From assembly GCA_937951485.1 (NCBI GenBank), contig CALEDJ010000049.1, positions 5,246-69,245 of the forward strand: a stretch of 64,000 bases of DNA, read 5' to 3'. The translations under genes and the position numbers were made by a program. Every line of letters starts with the position of its first letter. Positions within the stretch are counted from its first letter, which is position 1. Positions 8,762-18,300 of this stretch are shown piece after piece. Source of the DNA: an uncultured bacterium (GTDB lineage Bacteria > Hydrogenedentota > Hydrogenedentia > Hydrogenedentales > CAILVY01). A model generated the notes under the pieces. It was not told where the DNA came from and made no database searches. It saw nothing but the letters and a program-made list of their open reading frames with translations.

Positions 8762-8872
8762 AGGCATTTGCGAAATGAGCATTTTTTAGCGACCCTGCGA
8801 TCGAAAACGCTTGCTGTTTCCGACAGAAATTTTTCTGATGTTCCGTGAAAAAAGCCTGTTTCGCAAATGCCT
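8762..8872. repeat. Dispersed element with 14-bp terminal inverted repeats, copy 1
   Basis: AGGCATTTGCGAAA at 8762-8775 is an exact reverse complement of TTTCGCAAATGCCT at 8859-8872, bounding about 111 bases without coding potential. A second element with the same right end and a nearly identical left end occurs at 60808-60905. The interiors are only partly alike. It resembles a REP/MITE-type non-autonomous repeat; no target-site duplication was identified. Confidence 0.6.
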
Positions 8873-8991
8873 CACCCGGACGGCAAAACGGGCTATTCAG
8901 CGAAATCAAATAAAACATCCTCGAAAATAAGATGGATGCTCGAACGCAAAGGGGTCACAAAACTCGGTTTCTCCCCTGAAAAAAGTATTCT

Positions 8992-9021
8992 ATTGACAAT
9001 TCTGTCAATAAAGTGTAAAAT
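8992..9021 (+). promoter_or_regulatory. Sigma-70-type promoter with palindromic operator, upstream of M6 protease
   Basis: -35 TTGACA at 8993-8998, exactly 17 bases, -10 TAAAAT at 9016-9021. The -35 box sits inside a dyad (ATTGACA, four bases, TGTCAAT; 8992-9009), a layout typical of a repressor site. Start of transcription would be near 9028, about 60 bases before the GTG start. Confidence 0.65.
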
Positions 9022-9086
9022 CTCTGTAAGATGAAGGGGGTAGAGAGCATAAAGGTGCGTACAATGAGTTGAGGGTTCCATAGCAC

Positions 9087-11558
9087 GTGACCGCATACCA
9101 TCTGAAAATAGGCAGGGGCGCTTCCCTACGGCGGCGGGGAGGCATCATACATTCGCAATGCAGATTCGCCGCGCTTGCCCTCACCGCGATATGGTTCTAT
9201 TCGGGCAATGCGTCGGGGGCGCCGTCCAATGCCAAACTGTGGACCTTCACCCAGCCCGATGGCACAAAATTCCAGGCGACCCTGATCGGTGACGAGTTCC
9301 ATGCATACCATGAGACGCCCAGCGGAGAATTGGTTGTCCAAGATCGGGATTCCGGCTATTGGTATTATGCCAGCCCTAAAGCCGACGGGACGCTTGAACG
9401 GACCGCCACCGTGGTGGGGCGGGCCGCGCCTCGGACAGCGGAACTCAATCGCGAACTCGAACCTTGGATGAAAGCGGTGGGCGAACTGGCCGAAGCCCGC
9501 ATGCAGGAAATGACCATCGGCTTTCTTGCAAACCAGCGCGTACCGCCGACCGGCACCCTGCAGGGTGTTATTCTCCTGGCCAATTTTGCCGACACGACCA
9601 CCACCTTCACCCAATCGGATTTTGCCAATCTGCTGAACACCCCCGGTTACAACCAGAACGGCGCGCTGGGCAGCGTCCGCGATTATTATTATGAGTGTTC
9701 CTACGGGGCGCTCACCCTGCAGTTGGATGTCTATGGATGGTTCAATCTGCCGCAGAACCGCAGTTACTATGGGGCCAATACGGGCGGGCCGGGCACCGAC
9801 ACGAGGTCTCGGCAGATGATCATTGACGTCATCAACGCCGCAAATCCCACGGTGAACTTTGCGACCTACGACGGAGACGGCGACGGCTGGGTGGATATCT
9901 TCGGCGTCATTTTCCAGGGCCAGGGAGAGGAGCAGAGCGGCGCGCCGGCGGACGCCATCTGGTCGCACCGCTGGAACTTGTCCCCCGCCATGACGGTGGA
10001 CGGCGTAAAAATTCAGGACTATTTCTGCTCCCCGGAGCGCTACTACAGCAACCTGAGCACCATCGGGGTCTTCTGCCATGAGTTGGGCCATGTTTTCAAC
10101 CTCCCGGATTTGTATGCAACGAATAACTCCTCGTTTGGGATAGGGCACTGGGGGGTGATGGGCACCGGCAACTGGTGTGGCCCGAGCAGCAACGGCGCCA
10201 AGCCGTCCCATTTCGATCCGTGGTGCAAGATGGTGCTCGGTTGGGTGACCCCCACCGTGATTACAGGTCCGCAGACAGCCATACCCCTGCCGAACTATGA
10301 TGAAAATCCGACGGTCCTGCTGATTCCAGTCGATGAGTACCGGAATGGCGAGTATTTTCTGGTCTGCAACCGCTACAAGCGCACTGGAGGAGCCGGGTCC
10401 GGCTTTGACCAGTATCTGCCGGGCAGCGGCGCGTTAATCCTCCATGTGGACGATTATGTTCCAAACAACAATACAGTGGCGTGGAAGAAAGTGGACGTGG
10501 AGGAGGCGGACGGCCTGAATCATCTGGACACAAAGGCCAACCGGGGCGACGCAGGCGACCTCTATCCCAACGGCGCCGGCGCTTTCAACGATTCCACCTC
10601 CCCGAACTCGCGGGATAACTACGGCAACATCACGGGAATCATGGTGAATACGTTTACGGGAGCGGGCACGGCCAACATGACCTGTTCGGTCACGCCGCGC
10701 GCATCCCTCAGCGGCACGCACATCGGCTACGATGAAATGGGAGCCGGAACCACTCACGGATATAATGGGAATGATTTTGGATGTGTGCGCTTTACAGCCC
10801 CTGCCGATTGCATTCTGCGACGGGTTAAGACCTATTTCACTTATACAGGAACAACCAACTACACGATTTCCATATTCAGCGGCTGGAGTGGAAGCGCGCC
10901 AACGGGTTTGTTGACTTCCCAATCCGGCACCAATACAGGCAGAGGCTACCAGGAGATCGTTCTTAGTAACCCGCAATCATTCTCCGCGGGTGCGGATTTT
11001 TATGTTCAGGTGCAATATGACTCCGGATATCTGTTTGTTTTTGTGCTTCCCTTCGGGTACACCTGGCATTGCGACCAACGCAGTTGGGTCAGCAACGACG
11101 GGACCTCATTTACGCAACTGACCCCCGCGAACAATCTCCCGTATGATCTGAATATCCGGGCAGACATCGAATTGACGGGCACGCCCGAAGTGGTATCGGT
11201 CTCGCTCAACAGCAACACCTGGAATATTGGCCCGGTTGACCTGGGCGATTCTGTCGGTCCGGTATCCTATGCCGCCACCAACGATGGCAACGTGGCCATT
11301 GACCTGAGCATCCGGGCAACGAACGGGGCGGGCGGCTGGACGCTGGCTTCCTCGCCGGGCGCCAACGCTTTTTCGGTGGGGCTGGCCAGCCCCGCAATCC
11401 CCCTGACGACATCCGACCAGACCCTGGCCACCAATGTGGCTGTGAGTGGAACCAAGACCATTGACCTGACCTACAGCGCGCCGACCAGTGACCATTTCGG
11501 CGGCGGGGTGAACCAGGAATTCACCGTGACCGTTTCGGCATCAAAACATGTGCCTTAA
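9087..11558 (+). CDS. Secreted M6-family metalloprotease
   Basis: An 823-residue secreted zinc protease of the M6 (immune inhibitor A-like) group. The start is taken as GTG 9087; the ribosome site is weak, and the signal peptide (CRFAALALTAIWFYSGNASG) begins about 25 residues in, so the true start may be slightly downstream. The zinc site is CHELGHVFNLPDLY near residue 330 (HExxH plus a downstream Asp), followed by WGVMGTGNW as the Met-turn region; DGDGDGWVDIFGVIFQG precedes it as in M6 peptidases. After a PPC- or jelly-roll-like domain (about 540-700), the last 120 residues form a beta-sandwich module about two-thirds identical to the whole mature protein encoded at 11664. It heads a probable operon of secreted proteins through 14205. 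Confidence 0.88.
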   Translation: MTAYHLKIGRGASLRRRGGIIHSQCRFAALALTAIWFYSGNASGAPSNAKLWTFTQPDGTKFQATLIGDEFHAYHETPSGELVVQDRDSGYWYYASPKADGTLERTATVVGRAAPRTAELNRELEPWMKAVGELAEARMQEMTIGFLANQRVPPTGTLQGVILLANFADTTTTFTQSDFANLLNTPGYNQNGALGSVRDYYYECSYGALTLQLDVYGWFNLPQNRSYYGANTGGPGTDTRSRQMIIDVINAANPTVNFATYDGDGDGWVDIFGVIFQGQGEEQSGAPADAIWSHRWNLSPAMTVDGVKIQDYFCSPERYYSNLSTIGVFCHELGHVFNLPDLYATNNSSFGIGHWGVMGTGNWCGPSSNGAKPSHFDPWCKMVLGWVTPTVITGPQTAIPLPNYDENPTVLLIPVDEYRNGEYFLVCNRYKRTGGAGSGFDQYLPGSGALILHVDDYVPNNNTVAWKKVDVEEADGLNHLDTKANRGDAGDLYPNGAGAFNDSTSPNSRDNYGNITGIMVNTFTGAGTANMTCSVTPRASLSGTHIGYDEMGAGTTHGYNGNDFGCVRFTAPADCILRRVKTYFTYTGTTNYTISIFSGWSGSAPTGLLTSQSGTNTGRGYQEIVLSNPQSFSAGADFYVQVQYDSGYLFVFVLPFGYTWHCDQRSWVSNDGTSFTQLTPANNLPYDLNIRADIELTGTPEVVSVSLNSNTWNIGPVDLGDSVGPVSYAATNDGNVAIDLSIRATNGAGGWTLASSPGANAFSVGLASPAIPLTTSDQTLATNVAVSGTKTIDLTYSAPTSDHFGGGVNQEFTVTVSASKHVP

Positions 11559-11663
11559 AACATGGAGAGTCCTGTCACCAGGAACAGCACGTGGCTGTCC
11601 TGAACAAGGTGAATGACAACCAGGTGAAACAGATATGACAATCATGAAACAAAGGGAAAAAAC

Positions 11664-12137
11664 ATGAGAAAAACAACCTTTCTCGCATGTGCGATGGTGC
11701 TCGGGCTTGCCGGTCACGGCTGGGCCGCGCCCTCGGACACCATCACCGTCACCGTGTCGTTGGCGGAAACGGTCTCGGTATCGCTCGACAACCATACCTG
11801 GACCATCGGCGCCATTACCCTGGGCAGTACGGCCGGCCCCGCATTGTATACGGCCACAAACAACGGCAACGTCGCCATTAATTTGACCATACGCGCCACA
11901 AACGGCGCCGGAGGCTGGACCCTGGCCCCGTCCCCGGGCCCGAATGCATTTTCGGTAACGGTGGCCAGTCCGTCCATTACCCTGAGGACCTCCGACCAAG
12001 CCCTGGCCGCCAATGTGGCGGTAGGAGGCACCAAGCCCATCTCGCTGACATACTGGACGCCCACCAGCGACACGATTGGCGGCGGGGTAAGCCAGGGTTT
12101 TTCGATCATTGTCTCGGCCACAAAGTATGTGCCGTGA
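11664..12137 (+). CDS. Small secreted protein duplicating the M6 protease C-terminal module
   Basis: A 157-residue protein with a clear signal peptide (TTFLACAMVLGLAGHGWA) and a single beta-rich domain. By eye it aligns over about 121 residues with the end of the neighbouring protease, roughly two-thirds identical, sharing IRATNGAGGWTLA, NAFSV, TSDQ, NVAV and GGGV, and ending almost identically (SATKYVP versus SASKHVP). The function is unknown. The shared WTL motif and the following gene for a two-Ig-domain protein recall WxL surface proteins and their partners in Firmicutes, but only one such motif is present, so this is an analogy. It starts 105 bases after the protease gene, with AAGGGAAAAAAC before the ATG. 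Confidence 0.75.
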   Translation: MRKTTFLACAMVLGLAGHGWAAPSDTITVTVSLAETVSVSLDNHTWTIGAITLGSTAGPALYTATNNGNVAINLTIRATNGAGGWTLAPSPGPNAFSVTVASPSITLRTSDQALAANVAVGGTKPISLTYWTPTSDTIGGGVSQGFSIIVSATKYVP

Positions 12138-12223
12138 TGCAAGCGGCTGGCCCGGCCCGGGCCACAGGGATGCCGCGCTGTGGACCAGACCGGACCCGCG
12201 AACAATCGAGGTTCAGATGGTTT

Positions 12224-13126
12224 ATGGGATACACAAATAGAATAGTACTTTATTGTTCTGTTGTACTCCTTGCTTCCATGCCAGGAGGCGCGGCGAGTCT
12301 TAAGGTGTCGCCGGCCCAATTCATGGTTCAGGAGGTGGAACCCGGAAAACTTTATGACATCTATGCAGAAACCGGACTGCGCCTCACGGTCTTCAACGAA
12401 GACGACGCACCGCGGACATGGCGGCTCTCCACGCATCGTCCCTCAGAGCGCGGACGCTGGGAGAAGGGGTACGCCGAGATCCCCGATGCCGGATGGTGCT
12501 GGTTCGGCGAGGATGCGATTACCGTATCCCCCGACAGCGCCGGATTCGGTCACCTGTTCCTGCGCATTCCCGGTGATGAAGAGTTCTACAATCAACATTG
12601 GATGGTCACCCTTCACGTGACTGGACAAAACGGAGGCCCGGGCCTTGGCCTCGCTGTGGACATTCGAATGCAGGTTGAAACGAAGAGCAGGACCGGCCTG
12701 ACCCGCCCGCCCCATGGCCCCCTGGGGCTCGAACCCGCCACCCTGCTGTTCGAGGATGTCCAGCCCGGCATGCCCCGGCGCGCATCAGTGCGCCTGTACA
12801 ATAACAGTTCCGTGAACCATACCTATGTCATCGGCTCCCTTTTTCTGGATAAAAAGCATTCGCCAAAAACATATCTGACGCAATCATACCAATTGCTGCC
12901 ACACCATGAATGGTTAAAACACGATACCGGCGTCACGGTGGAATCCGGCAGCGCCCGGACGCTGGATTTCACACTGACAATACCGGAGGAAGCGGCGCAT
13001 TTCGGCAGAAAGTGGGAAGACTGTATCCTGATTCAGCCCGACGAGGGCCTCGCCGGATTTATCCGCGTGCGGGTTGAAACCAGGCCGCCCCAGGCGACGC
13101 AACCTTTCAACGGGGGCAAGTCATGA
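12224..13126 (+). CDS. Secreted protein with two Ig-like domains
   Basis: About 300 residues. The ATG at 12224 is chosen because it begins a signal peptide (GYTNRIVLYCSVVLLASMPGGA); the frame is open back to 12134 and the ribosome site is weak. Two similar beta-sandwich domains follow, each opening alike (LKVSPAQFMVQEVEPG and LGLEPATLLFEDVQPG) and about 115 residues long, resembling COG1470/DUF916-like extracellular Ig folds. No catalytic motif is visible. Its place between the free beta-module and a tagged protein suggests a binding or assembly partner on the cell surface (inference). It overlaps the next gene by four bases (ATGA), so the two are translationally coupled. Confidence 0.7.
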   Translation: MGYTNRIVLYCSVVLLASMPGGAASLKVSPAQFMVQEVEPGKLYDIYAETGLRLTVFNEDDAPRTWRLSTHRPSERGRWEKGYAEIPDAGWCWFGEDAITVSPDSAGFGHLFLRIPGDEEFYNQHWMVTLHVTGQNGGPGLGLAVDIRMQVETKSRTGLTRPPHGPLGLEPATLLFEDVQPGMPRRASVRLYNNSSVNHTYVIGSLFLDKKHSPKTYLTQSYQLLPHHEWLKHDTGVTVESGSARTLDFTLTIPEEAAHFGRKWEDCILIQPDEGLAGFIRVRVETRPPQATQPFNGGKS

Positions 13127-14205
13127 TTTCTGCTGTCCAAACGGTCTGCATCATCTGGCTGGTGTTGGGACTGGGCCTGGAAGATACGCCCGCGCAATCT
13201 GCACCGTCTGCGGAAGCCGTCATTACCGTATCGGTCTTTCTGGAAACACCGGCATCGCCATTCCAGCCCGTGGAACCCACCGACAAATCCCAGTCCGTGT
13301 TCTTCCTCGATGCCGTTGTGAATTGCGCATCCTTAACGAGCGGCGACGAGATCGGAATCTTTGACGGCGCCCTGTGCGCAGGCGTATGGCGCGTTGACGC
13401 ATTTCCTTCCGCGACGCCCGCTACTGTCTATCTGCAATCTGCGGACCCGATAGAGGGGGTACTGCCCGGCGCGCACCCTGGAAACCCGATGCTTTTCAAG
13501 GCATGGGATTCAAGCAGCGGCACGGTGACGGTATTACACGTGACGCATGTGGTCCAGGGCGCAGATCCGCCCGTGTTCCAGGAAGGGCAGACGGTGACGC
13601 TTGCTCTGAGCAACGATGAAACCCCGCCTGTGGCGCGTTGCCGGAATATTGTGGTCGAACTGGACCTGGACGCCACGGTGACCATCACCGCCGAAGACGT
13701 GGACGACGGAAGCGCGGACAACTGCGGCATCGCCGCCATGGACGTGCAACCGAACTTCTTTACATGTGCGGAAATCGGCGCGAACACGGTTGTCCTCACC
13801 GTGACGGATACCTCGGGCAACGCCGACGTCTGCGAAGCGGTCGTGACCGTGGCAGACGTGCTGGGCGTCTGCGTCGAAGGCGAGGGAGCGCTGCCCGAAT
13901 ACCACACCGCCGACCAGAACGCCGATTATCGGATCAGCCTATCCGAGTTGCTCCGGGGCATCCAGTTCTACAATTCCGGCGGGCTCCACTGCGAGGAAGG
14001 CACAGAAGACGGCTATGCCCCGGGACCGCCGGGGGACACGGACTGCCCACCCCACGCAAGTGATTACAATCCCCAGGATTGGCGCATCAGCCTTTCCGAA
14101 CTGCTCCGGTTGATCCAGTTTTACAACAGCGGCGGCTACTACTGGTGTCCGGATGAGGGCACTGAAGACGGCTGCTGCCCGGGGCCGGGGCCGGAACCGG
14201 AATGA
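13123..14205 (+). CDS. Secreted HYR/Ig-like protein with dockerin-like tag
   Basis: A 360-residue secreted protein with an N-terminal signal (TVCIIWLVLGLGLEDTPAQ). Residues about 40-165 form an uncharacterised beta-rich domain with DEIGIFDGALCAGVW, a pattern seen in extracellular modules of large surface proteins. Residues about 165-245 look like a HYR-type Ig repeat (TPPVARCRNIVVEL, CAEIGANTVVLTVTD). A very short acidic linker (EGEG) leads to two dockerin-like repeats (RISLSELLRGIQFYNSGG and RISLSELLRLIQFYNSGG) with four-cysteine spacing. This is the shortest carrier of the tag in the window, so it shows the tag does not need a long Gly-Glu linker. No enzymatic motif was seen. Confidence 0.75.
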   Translation: MISAVQTVCIIWLVLGLGLEDTPAQSAPSAEAVITVSVFLETPASPFQPVEPTDKSQSVFFLDAVVNCASLTSGDEIGIFDGALCAGVWRVDAFPSATPATVYLQSADPIEGVLPGAHPGNPMLFKAWDSSSGTVTVLHVTHVVQGADPPVFQEGQTVTLALSNDETPPVARCRNIVVELDLDATVTITAEDVDDGSADNCGIAAMDVQPNFFTCAEIGANTVVLTVTDTSGNADVCEAVVTVADVLGVCVEGEGALPEYHTADQNADYRISLSELLRGIQFYNSGGLHCEEGTEDGYAPGPPGDTDCPPHASDYNPQDWRISLSELLRLIQFYNSGGYYWCPDEGTEDGCCPGPGPEPE

Positions 14206-14242
14206 ATCGCAAAATCGAAATAACCCAAATATCAGCCAACCC

Positions 14243-15202
14243 ATGAATAGTCGCCCCCAGATAACGGTGGTTATTTGCACAAGGAATCGTGCGGCTTCCC
14301 TTTTCGAGACCCTTCAATCACTCCAGCAGACGATAAGGGAAAATCTGCAAATAGAAATTGTTGTCGTTGATAATATGAGCGATGACAATACAGCGGAGGT
14401 GATAGACTCATTCGCTGAAAAACTGTCCATTACCCGGCTTACGGAAAAGCGGCAGGGTAAAAGTTACTGCCTGAATCGCGCCGTAAATGAGGGTCATCTG
14501 GGTGACATTGTCGCCTTTCTCGATGACGACATAACTGTTGCGGAAAACTGGTTTCAATCTGTGGCCGCATCGGTGGAGCAACACCCTGACTTTCAGATAT
14601 TCGGCGGGCGCGTGCATCTTCTTTTTCCAACGGATAATGTCCCCAGTTGGGTTATGCGCGGCGGTATCCGCTGGTGGGCGCTGTCAGGAGTGGACCGAGG
14701 CGAGGAGGACATCGAGATGGCGCCTTGGGAATGGCCATGCGGAGGTCATTTCTGGGTGCGGTCCATTGTATTTTCCGGCGGCGAACGCTTTGATCACCTT
14801 TGGGCCACGGAACCCGAGTTCGTTCTGCGGCTCAGGAATCTTGGCCATAGGAGCATGTGGGTTGGACGGGCGGTGGTGACGCATCGGGTCCAGTCGCATC
14901 TCCTTGACTATAAGAACCTGCGCCGCCGCGCAGTCAGGCTCGGTCGCGATCTGCCCCATGTTCGCAGACATCTCTCGGGAACAGATTTGGCGTCGAGGAT
15001 ACGCGCAAAAAGCACACTGCTTTGGCTGATGCTATGCGCGGGCAACTGGTGCAGACATGCGATACGCTATCTTCTCTCCTGCGCACTTTGCGCGCAGGAT
15101 GCGCGGATCGAACGGCGGCTGGTGTCTGTCATGGCAATGGCCAAGAATCTGGAATGTCTGCGCCTGGGCCTTGGCTTGGATCGCTCAAGCCGGTGGAGTT
15201 GA
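14243..15202 (+). CDS. Family 2 glycosyltransferase
   Basis: A 319-residue GT-A fold glycosyltransferase. The ATG at 14243 gives the classical opening (PQITVVICTRNRA); the longer frame overlaps the preceding gene and is arginine-rich, so it is rejected. The family features are NLQIEIVVVDNMSDDNT, GKSYCLNRAV, and the metal/nucleotide-sugar DxD region AFLDDDITV near residue 92. WPCGGHFWVRSIVF with FDHLWATEPEFVLRLRNLG follows the usual acceptor-side pattern. It lies 37 bases beyond the tagged protein gene and is convergent with the synthetase gene. The sugar and acceptor are unknown; surface glycan or glycolipid synthesis is likely. Confidence 0.88.
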   Translation: MNSRPQITVVICTRNRAASLFETLQSLQQTIRENLQIEIVVVDNMSDDNTAEVIDSFAEKLSITRLTEKRQGKSYCLNRAVNEGHLGDIVAFLDDDITVAENWFQSVAASVEQHPDFQIFGGRVHLLFPTDNVPSWVMRGGIRWWALSGVDRGEEDIEMAPWEWPCGGHFWVRSIVFSGGERFDHLWATEPEFVLRLRNLGHRSMWVGRAVVTHRVQSHLLDYKNLRRRAVRLGRDLPHVRRHLSGTDLASRIRAKSTLLWLMLCAGNWCRHAIRYLLSCALCAQDARIERRLVSVMAMAKNLECLRLGLGLDRSSRWS

Positions 15203-15206
15203 GTGC

Positions 15207-15220
15207 GAAACGAACGTTTC
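15207..15220. terminator. Hairpin between convergent genes
   Basis: GAAACG, AA, CGTTTC directly after the glycosyltransferase stop, followed by TAATCAATC. A second small dyad (GAAAC, ATC, GTTTC; 15289-15301) overlaps the synthetase stop on the other strand. Possible weak terminators for the two converging transcripts. Confidence 0.35.
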
Positions 15221-15300
15221 TAATCAATCATGATGCGTCGTTTCAGAATTCTGCGCGTGGATAATTGCCTGCCGGGTCTAAGACCAAGGAAACATCGTTT

Positions 15301-18300
15301 CTAACGGTCGCCTTTCGCCTGCACGGAACAGCATGCTTCGTGGGAGTGATCAATGCATGCCTGAAGGACTGCCGCGAGTTCGCATACATACGGGTGCAAT
15401 AACAACGTTGCATGCGACCCTTCAACTACGTGAGTCATGACTGGTTCCGAGGCGATCTTTTCCCATCCCAGTCCAGGCGTGCATTTTCCCGCCGTGGCTC
15501 TGGTGGTGATAACCGTTATGCGACCGGGATATGGTCGGCATTCGTAGGACAACATCGCGACAAGTTTTTCTTTCAATACTTTTGTCACGTGCCGCACGAA
15601 TGGATCTTCAATTAGAAATAGCCGTTTATCCCTGAAGCGCGGTTTTACAAGACCGCTTTCTTTCAGGGCAAATTGTTCGTGCATATCGAACCATGCCCAT
15701 TCCAAGTAGGTTCTCAAAGACACATCCTCCGTTCTGCAGGAAGGTCTTCCCGTCACTTTGCGCAGAGACACCTTTACACCGTCTCGCAGATACCCACAAA
15801 CCAGGGGCCACATGCGCATGACAATGACTATCTTGCTCAGCACGAGAGTACCGAATTTCCAGATTCTTGGCAGGATCGGCTCAAGGATGTCGGCATTTTG
15901 CCTGGGTACCGGCGTATCAATCAATGCCAGCAGCGCAACTTCTTCCCCGGCCTGCCTCAGTTTTTGGGCCATCTCAAAAGCAACAAGGCTTCCGAAAGAC
16001 CAGCCGCCCAGATAGTAGGGACCGTGGGGCGAAATATTGCGAATGGACTGGATATAGAGTTCCGCGATCTCCGGTATTGAAGGAAAAGAATCATGTTCTT
16101 CATCCACGCATGGGTCTTTGAGGCCATAAAAAGGCTGCTTGGAATCCATCTGACTGGCAAGCGGGCCCAGGTGGCCCGTAACAGTGCCTGCACCAACTGC
16201 CATAAAGAACGGAGGGTTTGTGCTTCCCGCGCGAAGTTGCTCGATGTACGAGTCATCCGAAGACGTGATCGCCGGAGACTCCCGCAGAACGGCGCTTTGC
16301 GTGTCGTCTATCGCCGCCGATCTTTGAGGCAAACGAGCGACGAAGCGGGCAACGGTAGGCGCTTCATACAAATCACGCACGCCAGCCTTGATATTCATTT
16401 CATGATCGATCTGGCACAGCAATTGAACGGCAAGGAGGGAGTGTCCGCCGATTTCAAAGAAATTATCGTGAATGCCCACCTTTTCGACCTGTAGAACCCG
16501 GCGCCAAAGCAGACACATCTGCGCTTCCAGATCGTTTCGAGGCTCGGCGAAAACGGCCTCCGAAACGCCTGGAGCAAGAGGCATCGCCAGCAATGCGCGA
16601 CGGTCCACTTTTTCGTTCCTGGTCAGTGGGATTGCGTCAAGAAACGCGATATCGGCAGGAATCATGTAATCAGGCAGTTTCTTCCCCAGGTACTCCTTGA
16701 GCGCATGAGCAGACGCCATTTGTCCCGGCTGCAGCACCACAAAGGCCGTCAGGCATTTATCTCCAGCGACACGTTCCCGCTGCAACACGACAACCTCTTT
16801 CACCGCGGAATGCTGAAGCAAAGTCGCTTCAATTTCCCCTGGTTCGACTCGGAAACCTCGAATCTTGATCTGGTTATCGCGACGGCCGCAGAATTCAATG
16901 TTCCCATCCGGAAGATACCGCGCCAAGTCGCCAGTCCTGTACAATCTGTTCCCTGGCTCTTCCGAAAAGGGATTCGGAATGAACTTCTCGGCTGTCAAGT
17001 CCGGCGCATTGAGATATCCCCGCGCCAAACCATCGCCGCCAATGAACAGTTCGCCTGTTACTCCAACAGGGACAGGTTGAAGCGATTGGTCCAGAATGTA
17101 CACTGAGGTATTGGCAATCGGCCTGCCTATCGAAACAGTATCCCCGACATCGGAGAGGTCTCTCATGGGGTGGCAGCATGCGAATGTGGTGGACTCCGTG
17201 GGGCCATAGCCGTTGATCAAGGTGGTGTTCCTCAAGAACTGCAAGGCGCGTCTGACGTGTGCTACGGACAAGACATCCCCCCCGGAGAGCAGTTGCCGCA
17301 CACAGGACAAGGACTCCAGGTCATGGTCCACCATCTGGTGGAATAGACCGGCTGTAAGCCAAAGGGTCGTGACCCGGTACCTTTTCACCAATGAACCGAT
17401 TTCAGCCAGGGAAAGCAATCCCGGCGGCGCCACTGCAAGCCTTCCGCCATTGAGCAGGCTTCCCCACAACTCGAAAGTGGAAGCGTCAAAAGAAAGCGGC
17501 GCCAACAACAGATGGCATTCTTCGGGGCCAAAAGACGCATAGTTGGTATTCTTCACCAATCGGACCACGCTGCGGTGTTCTACGCATACCCCCTTGGGAA
17601 CGCCCGTGGACCCCGAAGTATACATGACATACGCCAGGTCCGTTGCGGCAGGCCGTTCAGGCAGATTGTCAGGAGAAATCGCCGACAAGACATCCGATAG
17701 TCCGTCAAAAGAAAAGACCGGGCAAATATCGCCGGGAAGACGCCCTTCAAAACGATGGTCCATCAGGATCAAAACAGGCCGCGTCTCTTCAAGGATCAGA
17801 CGCATCCGGGCTTCCGGTTCGTTGGGGTCAATTGGTACATAGGCGGCCCCCGACTTGAGGATCGAGAGGACCGCCACTACGGCTTCCTTGCTCCTTTCCA
17901 TGCACAGCGCCACCAGGCCGCCCTTGAGCGCGCCTTGGCTGCGGAGAAAGCGCGCCAGACGGTTTGCATGCGCGTTCAGTTGTTCGTAGGTGACGGTTTC
18001 CTCTCCCTGGCAAAGAGCGATGGATGCGGGAAACCGTTCAGCCTGTGCTTCAAAAAGTTCCGAGATGGAAGCGTCACGTGGATACTCGCTGTAGACGCCG
18101 CGCCATTGCCGTAGAAGATGCAGGTCCTCTGCATCCAGTAGCGCCAGTTCGCCGACAGGCTTTTCGGGGGCGGTAAGCGCATCACACAGAAGATTCTGAA
18201 AGTGCCTGAAGAGCCTGTGTGCGGCATCATCATCAAAAATATGCGCCGCATACTCCAAGTCGAGCCGCAGACCCTGGTCTTCTTCGTACGGCAGCAACGT

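Larger units (their letters stand above)
8593..9086. other. Divergent intergenic region with repeat element and promoter
   Basis: About 490 bases between the minus-strand oxidoreductase and the plus-strand metalloprotease. It contains an element bounded by 14-bp inverted repeats (8762-8872) and a good sigma-70 promoter with an overlapping palindrome (8992-9021). No gene was recognised. Confidence 0.7.
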
